Of a stretch of 64,000 bases of DNA, positions 60,858 to 64,000 are shown in pieces. The translations under genes were made by a program, and so were the position numbers. Below the pieces are notes generated by a model. It ran no database searches. It saw only the letters and a list, made by a program, of their open reading frames with translations, and was not told the origin of the DNA. Position 1 is the first letter of the stretch. Each line of letters begins with the position of its first letter. The stretch is from positions 1 through 64,000 of the forward strand of contig NZ_AVFK01000008.1 of the NCBI RefSeq assembly GCF_000936425.1, read 5' to 3'. Source of the DNA: Skermanella aerolata KACC 11604. Its GTDB lineage: Bacteria > Pseudomonadota > Alphaproteobacteria > Azospirillales > Azospirillaceae.

Positions 60858-63362
60858 TCAGGTGCCCCGGCGTTTGGCGCGGCTGGTCGGTTCCGCTTCC
60901 AGCGGGTCGTCCGGCCAGTAATGTTTCGGATACTTGCCCTTCAGGTCGGCCCTGACGTGGCGGTAGGTATTGGCCCAGAAGCTGGCGAGGTCGCTGGTCA
61001 CCTGCATCGGCCGATGGGCCGGCGACAGCAGATGGAGCACCAGCGGCACCCGACCATGGGCGAGCTTCGGCGTTTCGGCCAGCCCGAACATTTCCTGAAG
61101 CCGCACCGCCAGCACGGGCACGTCGCCGCTCGTATAGTCGAGCGGGATGCGCGAGCCGCTGGGGACATTGACATGGGTGGGTGCCGCGTCCTCCAGGTCG
61201 CGCTGGCGGTCCCAGGGCAGCAGCGACTTGAGGGCGGAGCCGAGGTCGAGCCGCTTCAAATGGGCACGGCGCGTCAGCCCAGTCAGGAACGGAGCCAGCC
61301 AGTCTTCCAGGCTTGCGAGCAAGGTCTCGTCGGACATGTTCGGCCAGCCGGAGCCTTCCGGCTCGAACCGGCGCAGAAACTCGACGCGGGCGCGGAAGTT
61401 CTCCAGCTCGCGGGTCCAGGGCAGCACGGCGAGGCCGAGTTCCCGGATGCCCTGGCAGAAGGCTTGCGCCGTGCGGGCGCCGCCGGGGTCCGGCAATGGC
61501 TCGTCCTTCAGGACCAACTCGCCCAGCCGGCGCTGGCGGCGAGCCAGCACGGCTTCCTCCCGGCTGTCCCAGGCGATGGATTCGACCGTCTCGATCGTGT
61601 CGGCGAAGTCTTCCTCGATCTCGGCCAGGGTCAGCGGCGCTGCCAGGAAGATGCGGGCCTCCCGCTTGGCGCCGTCCAGGTCGGCCACGGCGAGGAAGTC
61701 CTCGGCGGCGAGAGGCTCCATCTTCAGGAAGAACGCGCCGCGCCCGTTGCTCAGCCGGTACTGGCCGTCGCTGCCCGGACGCCGCTGGGCAATGCGGTCG
61801 GGATAGGCCAACGCCAGCACCCTTCCGGTATCGCCTACGGTTCCGCTTCCGGCGGCGATGCCGAGCTGGCGCTGCCATTGCCGCGCCTGAGCCGCCACCT
61901 GCCGCACCGACCAGAGCTTCTGGTCGCCCGATCTCAGCGTCTCGACCCGGCGGCGGATATCGGAGTCGCGCTGCTCGCCCGGCTGTTCTGTCAGGATATC
62001 GCGCTCCCCCAGCAAGGCCGCAATCTGGCAGGCCAGCGCGCCGCAGCCGAGGTCGCGGGCGCGCAGGACCATGTGGGCCAGACGCGGATGCATGCCGAGC
62101 GAAGCCATGTTGCCGCCATGCGCCGTGATCCTGCCATCCGCGTCGAGTGCGCCCAGCCGGCGCAGCAGGTCGCGAGCCTGGGCATAGGCCGGTGCGGGCG
62201 GCGGGTCGAGCCAGCGCAGGTCGGCCGGATCGCTGACGCCCCATTGCGCCAGTTCCAGCGCCAGCGGCGCCAGATCGGCCGCCAGCATCTCAGGGGCGGT
62301 ATGCGGCGGCAGCGCCCTGTGCTGCCCCTGCGGCCAAAGCCGGTAGCAGACGCCCGGCTCCAGCCGTCCGGCGCGGCCCCGCCGCTGGTCGGCGGAGGCT
62401 TGGCTGACCTTGATCGTCTCCAGCCGGGTCATGCCGCCGCCGGGATCGAAGCGGGAAACCCGCATCAGTCCGCTGTCGATGACGACGCGGATGCCTTCGA
62501 TGGTCAGGCTGGTCTCAGCGATCGAAGTGGCCAGCACGATCTTCCGCAGTCCCGGCGGCGTCGGACCGATCGCCGCGTCCTGGCGGTCCTGGGGCAGGTC
62601 GCCGTAGAGCGGAGCGATCAGGACGCCCGGCCCGGTGGAGGCCTGCACCAGCAGTTTCTCCACCCGGCGGATCTCGGCGACGCCGGGCAGGAAGACCAGG
62701 ATATTGCCGGTCTCCTCCTTCAGCGCCGTCAGCGTGGCGGATGCCACGGCATCCTCGATCCGGCGGGCTCCGCTTGGATCGATATGGCGGGTTTCAACCG
62801 GGAACGCGCGGCCTTCCGAGGTGACGACAGGGGCACCGTCCAGCAGCCGGGCGACTGCCGTGCCGTCCAGCGTGGCGGACATCACCAGCAGGCGCAGATC
62901 GTCGCGCAGGACCGACTGGGTCTGGAGGCACAGGGCCAGCCCTAAATCCGCGTCCAGGCTGCGTTCGTGGAACTCGTCGAACAGGACGGCGCCGATCCCT
63001 TCCAGGGCGGGGTCGCGCTGGAGCAGGCGTATCAGGATTCCTTCGGTCACCACTTCGATCCGGGTGTTCGGTCCGACCTTGCTGTCCATCCGGACGCGGT
63101 AGCCGACGGTTTCGCCGACGGCTTCCCCCAGCATGTCCGCCATCCGGCGGGCGGCCGCGCGGGCGGCCAGACGGCGCGGCTCCAGCATCACGATCTTCGA
63201 GCCGGCCAGCCATGGTTCGTCCAGCAACGCCAGCGGGACGCGGGTGGTCTTGCCGGCACCGGGCGGCGCCTGGAGGACGGCGTAGGGAGCCGCTCCCAAG
63301 GCCCGGCAGATGTCGGGAAGGACCGGATCGATCGGCAGGACTGAGGGGATGGGATGCGGCAA
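60858..63362 (-). CDS. hrpB: ATP-dependent helicase HrpB
   Basis: 834 residues. Walker A PPGAGKTTRVPLA, motif II VLFDEFHERSLDADLGLAL (DEFH), the SAT motif, RRGRAGRLEPGVCYRLW and the C-terminal HrpB domain with GSRIPLDYTSG all match HrpB, a DEAH-like helicase of unclear RNA/DNA role. Length is normal. It heads a two-gene unit with the YhiN-type gene and diverges from the SprA-related gene. Confidence 0.94.
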   Translation of the reverse strand: MPHPIPSVLPIDPVLPDICRALGAAPYAVLQAPPGAGKTTRVPLALLDEPWLAGSKIVMLEPRRLAARAAARRMADMLGEAVGETVGYRVRMDSKVGPNTRIEVVTEGILIRLLQRDPALEGIGAVLFDEFHERSLDADLGLALCLQTQSVLRDDLRLLVMSATLDGTAVARLLDGAPVVTSEGRAFPVETRHIDPSGARRIEDAVASATLTALKEETGNILVFLPGVAEIRRVEKLLVQASTGPGVLIAPLYGDLPQDRQDAAIGPTPPGLRKIVLATSIAETSLTIEGIRVVIDSGLMRVSRFDPGGGMTRLETIKVSQASADQRRGRAGRLEPGVCYRLWPQGQHRALPPHTAPEMLAADLAPLALELAQWGVSDPADLRWLDPPPAPAYAQARDLLRRLGALDADGRITAHGGNMASLGMHPRLAHMVLRARDLGCGALACQIAALLGERDILTEQPGEQRDSDIRRRVETLRSGDQKLWSVRQVAAQARQWQRQLGIAAGSGTVGDTGRVLALAYPDRIAQRRPGSDGQYRLSNGRGAFFLKMEPLAAEDFLAVADLDGAKREARIFLAAPLTLAEIEEDFADTIETVESIAWDSREEAVLARRQRRLGELVLKDEPLPDPGGARTAQAFCQGIRELGLAVLPWTRELENFRARVEFLRRFEPEGSGWPNMSDETLLASLEDWLAPFLTGLTRRAHLKRLDLGSALKSLLPWDRQRDLEDAAPTHVNVPSGSRIPLDYTSGDVPVLAVRLQEMFGLAETPKLAHGRVPLVLHLLSPAHRPMQVTSDLASFWANTYRHVRADLKGKYPKHYWPDDPLEAEPTSRAKRRGT

Positions 63363-63519
63363 GGGATGCGCGGCCTGTTTCAGAATAGGTCGGGAGCGTT
63401 CGGCGGCTCTATAGCATGGCGTCTGGGACGATGCCCGCCGCTTTACTGAAAATTAGGCACGGCGGCCGGAAGATGCAGCCCGAAGTCCCGTATTTCCGGA
63501 GATTCGCTGGCGATCGTCC

Positions 63520-64000
63520 ATGATAACGAACGTCTCTTCTCTCCAGCGTCCGCTCTATGCCGCGCCCCAGCGCGGCCGCGACGGCGCTGCACAAGGCACC
63601 GGCCTCGCCGGCGCCGACGGGGAGACGAGTGCTTCGACCGACGGCAACGCCGCCACCCGGGATTACAAAGGCGCCGGGAACGCCAAAGGCGATGCCAAGG
63701 GCGCCAAGGGCCTCAAGGGTGGCAAGGACGATAAGGACACCGGCGGCGACGGCGAGAAGCGTGACGCCAGCGGCCTGACGGAGGGCGAGCGCAAGCAGCT
63801 CAAGGAGCTGAAGGCCCGCGATACCGAAGTTCGCAATCACGAAAACGCGCACAAGGCTTCCGGCGGCCAGTTGGCCGGCTCGCCGTCCTATACCTATCAG
63901 ACCGGACCGGACGGCCAGCGCTATGCCATCGGCGGCGAAGTCTCGATCGACGTCAGTCCGGAGGACGATCCCGCCGCCACCATCGCGAAGATGGAACGGG
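63520..64000 (+). CDS. SprA-related putative metalloprotease, 3' partial
   Basis: At least 160 residues, open to the right edge. The first ~75 residues are low-complexity Gly/Lys/Asp/Ala with KG-rich repeats (AKGDAKGAKGLKGGKDDKD). From about residue 82 the sequence ELKARDTEVRNHENAHKASG has an HExxH motif (HENAH), followed by SYTYQTGPDGQRYAIGGEV, which matches SprA-related/CJM1_0395-type putative metalloproteases. ATG 63520 is the first in-frame start; the ribosome binding site is weak. The catalytic fold is incomplete here because the gene is cut by the window edge. Confidence 0.8.
   Translation, partial: MITNVSSLQRPLYAAPQRGRDGAAQGTGLAGADGETSASTDGNAATRDYKGAGNAKGDAKGAKGLKGGKDDKDTGGDGEKRDASGLTEGERKQLKELKARDTEVRNHENAHKASGGQLAGSPSYTYQTGPDGQRYAIGGEVSIDVSPEDDPAATIAKMER

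Noticed and set aside
60921-62945. 674-residue plus-strand ORF
   Set aside because: Antisense shadow of hrpB.

Overview
The window is about 64 kb of high-GC, gene-dense chromosome from an alphaproteobacterium. The GC-rich wobble positions, Coq7-type ubiquinone hydroxylase, NDUFS4-like complex I accessory subunit, GluQ, DUF2336, DUF2927 and DUF4743 proteins, STAS-fused MlaE permease and cytoplasmic PAS chemoreceptors fit Rhodospirillales/Azospirillales (Azospirillum- or Skermanella-like). That placement is inference; the window holds no rRNA. I see no prophage, CRISPR array, complete insertion sequence or conjugation gene. The region reads as core chromosome with short interspersed palindromes.

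Layout: 0-0.7 kb, the end of a Gly/Ser-rich protein with a 25-residue Arg/Glu repeat. 0.9-5.1 kb, an RND efflux pair. 5.3-7.2 kb, a membrane adenylate/guanylate cyclase facing a single-domain receiver. 7.3-11.2 kb, a CocE-type hydrolase, a cysteine hydrolase and an amidase. 11.3-15.5 kb, apt and a four-gene MCE/Mla lipid-transport operon. 15.6-20.8 kb, a TAXI receptor, a catalase-like peroxidase and DUF proteins. 20.8-29.2 kb, a scattered polyamine/gamma-glutamyl set: a PuuR-like regulator with an operator-like palindrome, an omega-amino acid transaminase, a PuuB-like oxidase and a PuuA-like ligase, with an HExxH protein, a PAP2 phosphatase, a DctP receptor and a lipoprotein between them. 29.3-31.9 kb, a ThiYXZ-type pyrimidine transporter behind a TPP riboswitch. 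32-37.2 kb, an HDAC-family deacetylase, DUF192, an O-methyltransferase, tRNA-Pro, the NDUFS4-like gene, tRNA-Arg, an EamA exporter and topoisomerase IB. 37.4-43.6 kb, glgX translationally coupled to a PAS histidine kinase, a lone RAM domain and an RhlE-type helicase. 43.8-50.9 kb, hydrolases, a LivH-type permease with a lipoprotein-like N-terminus, an ACT protein, a NUDIX protein, gluQ, an esterase and an HNH endonuclease. 51-53.2 kb, coq7, dsbB, a YqaA-type DedA protein and tRNA-Leu. 53.5-56.7 kb, an ExaC-like aldehyde dehydrogenase with its DUF779 partner and a YdjM-like membrane hydrolase. 56.9-64 kb, two convergent chemoreceptor-type proteins, a YhiN-type flavoprotein, hrpB, and the start of a SprA-related putative metalloprotease cut by the window edge.

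The most notable non-genic signal is a set of seven REP-like palindromes of two related families, headed where intact by GTAG and often in inverted pairs (REPIN-like). Six of the seven lie between convergent 3' ends, and every convergent gap longer than about 50 bp holds one. Two real reading frames, at the two window edges (3-707 and 63520-64000), run off the sequence and are easily missed. The most unusual proteins are the LivH permease with a lipobox and extra domain, the chemoreceptor with a perfect 42-bp internal tandem duplication, and the PAP2 protein whose PSGH motif reads VAGD.
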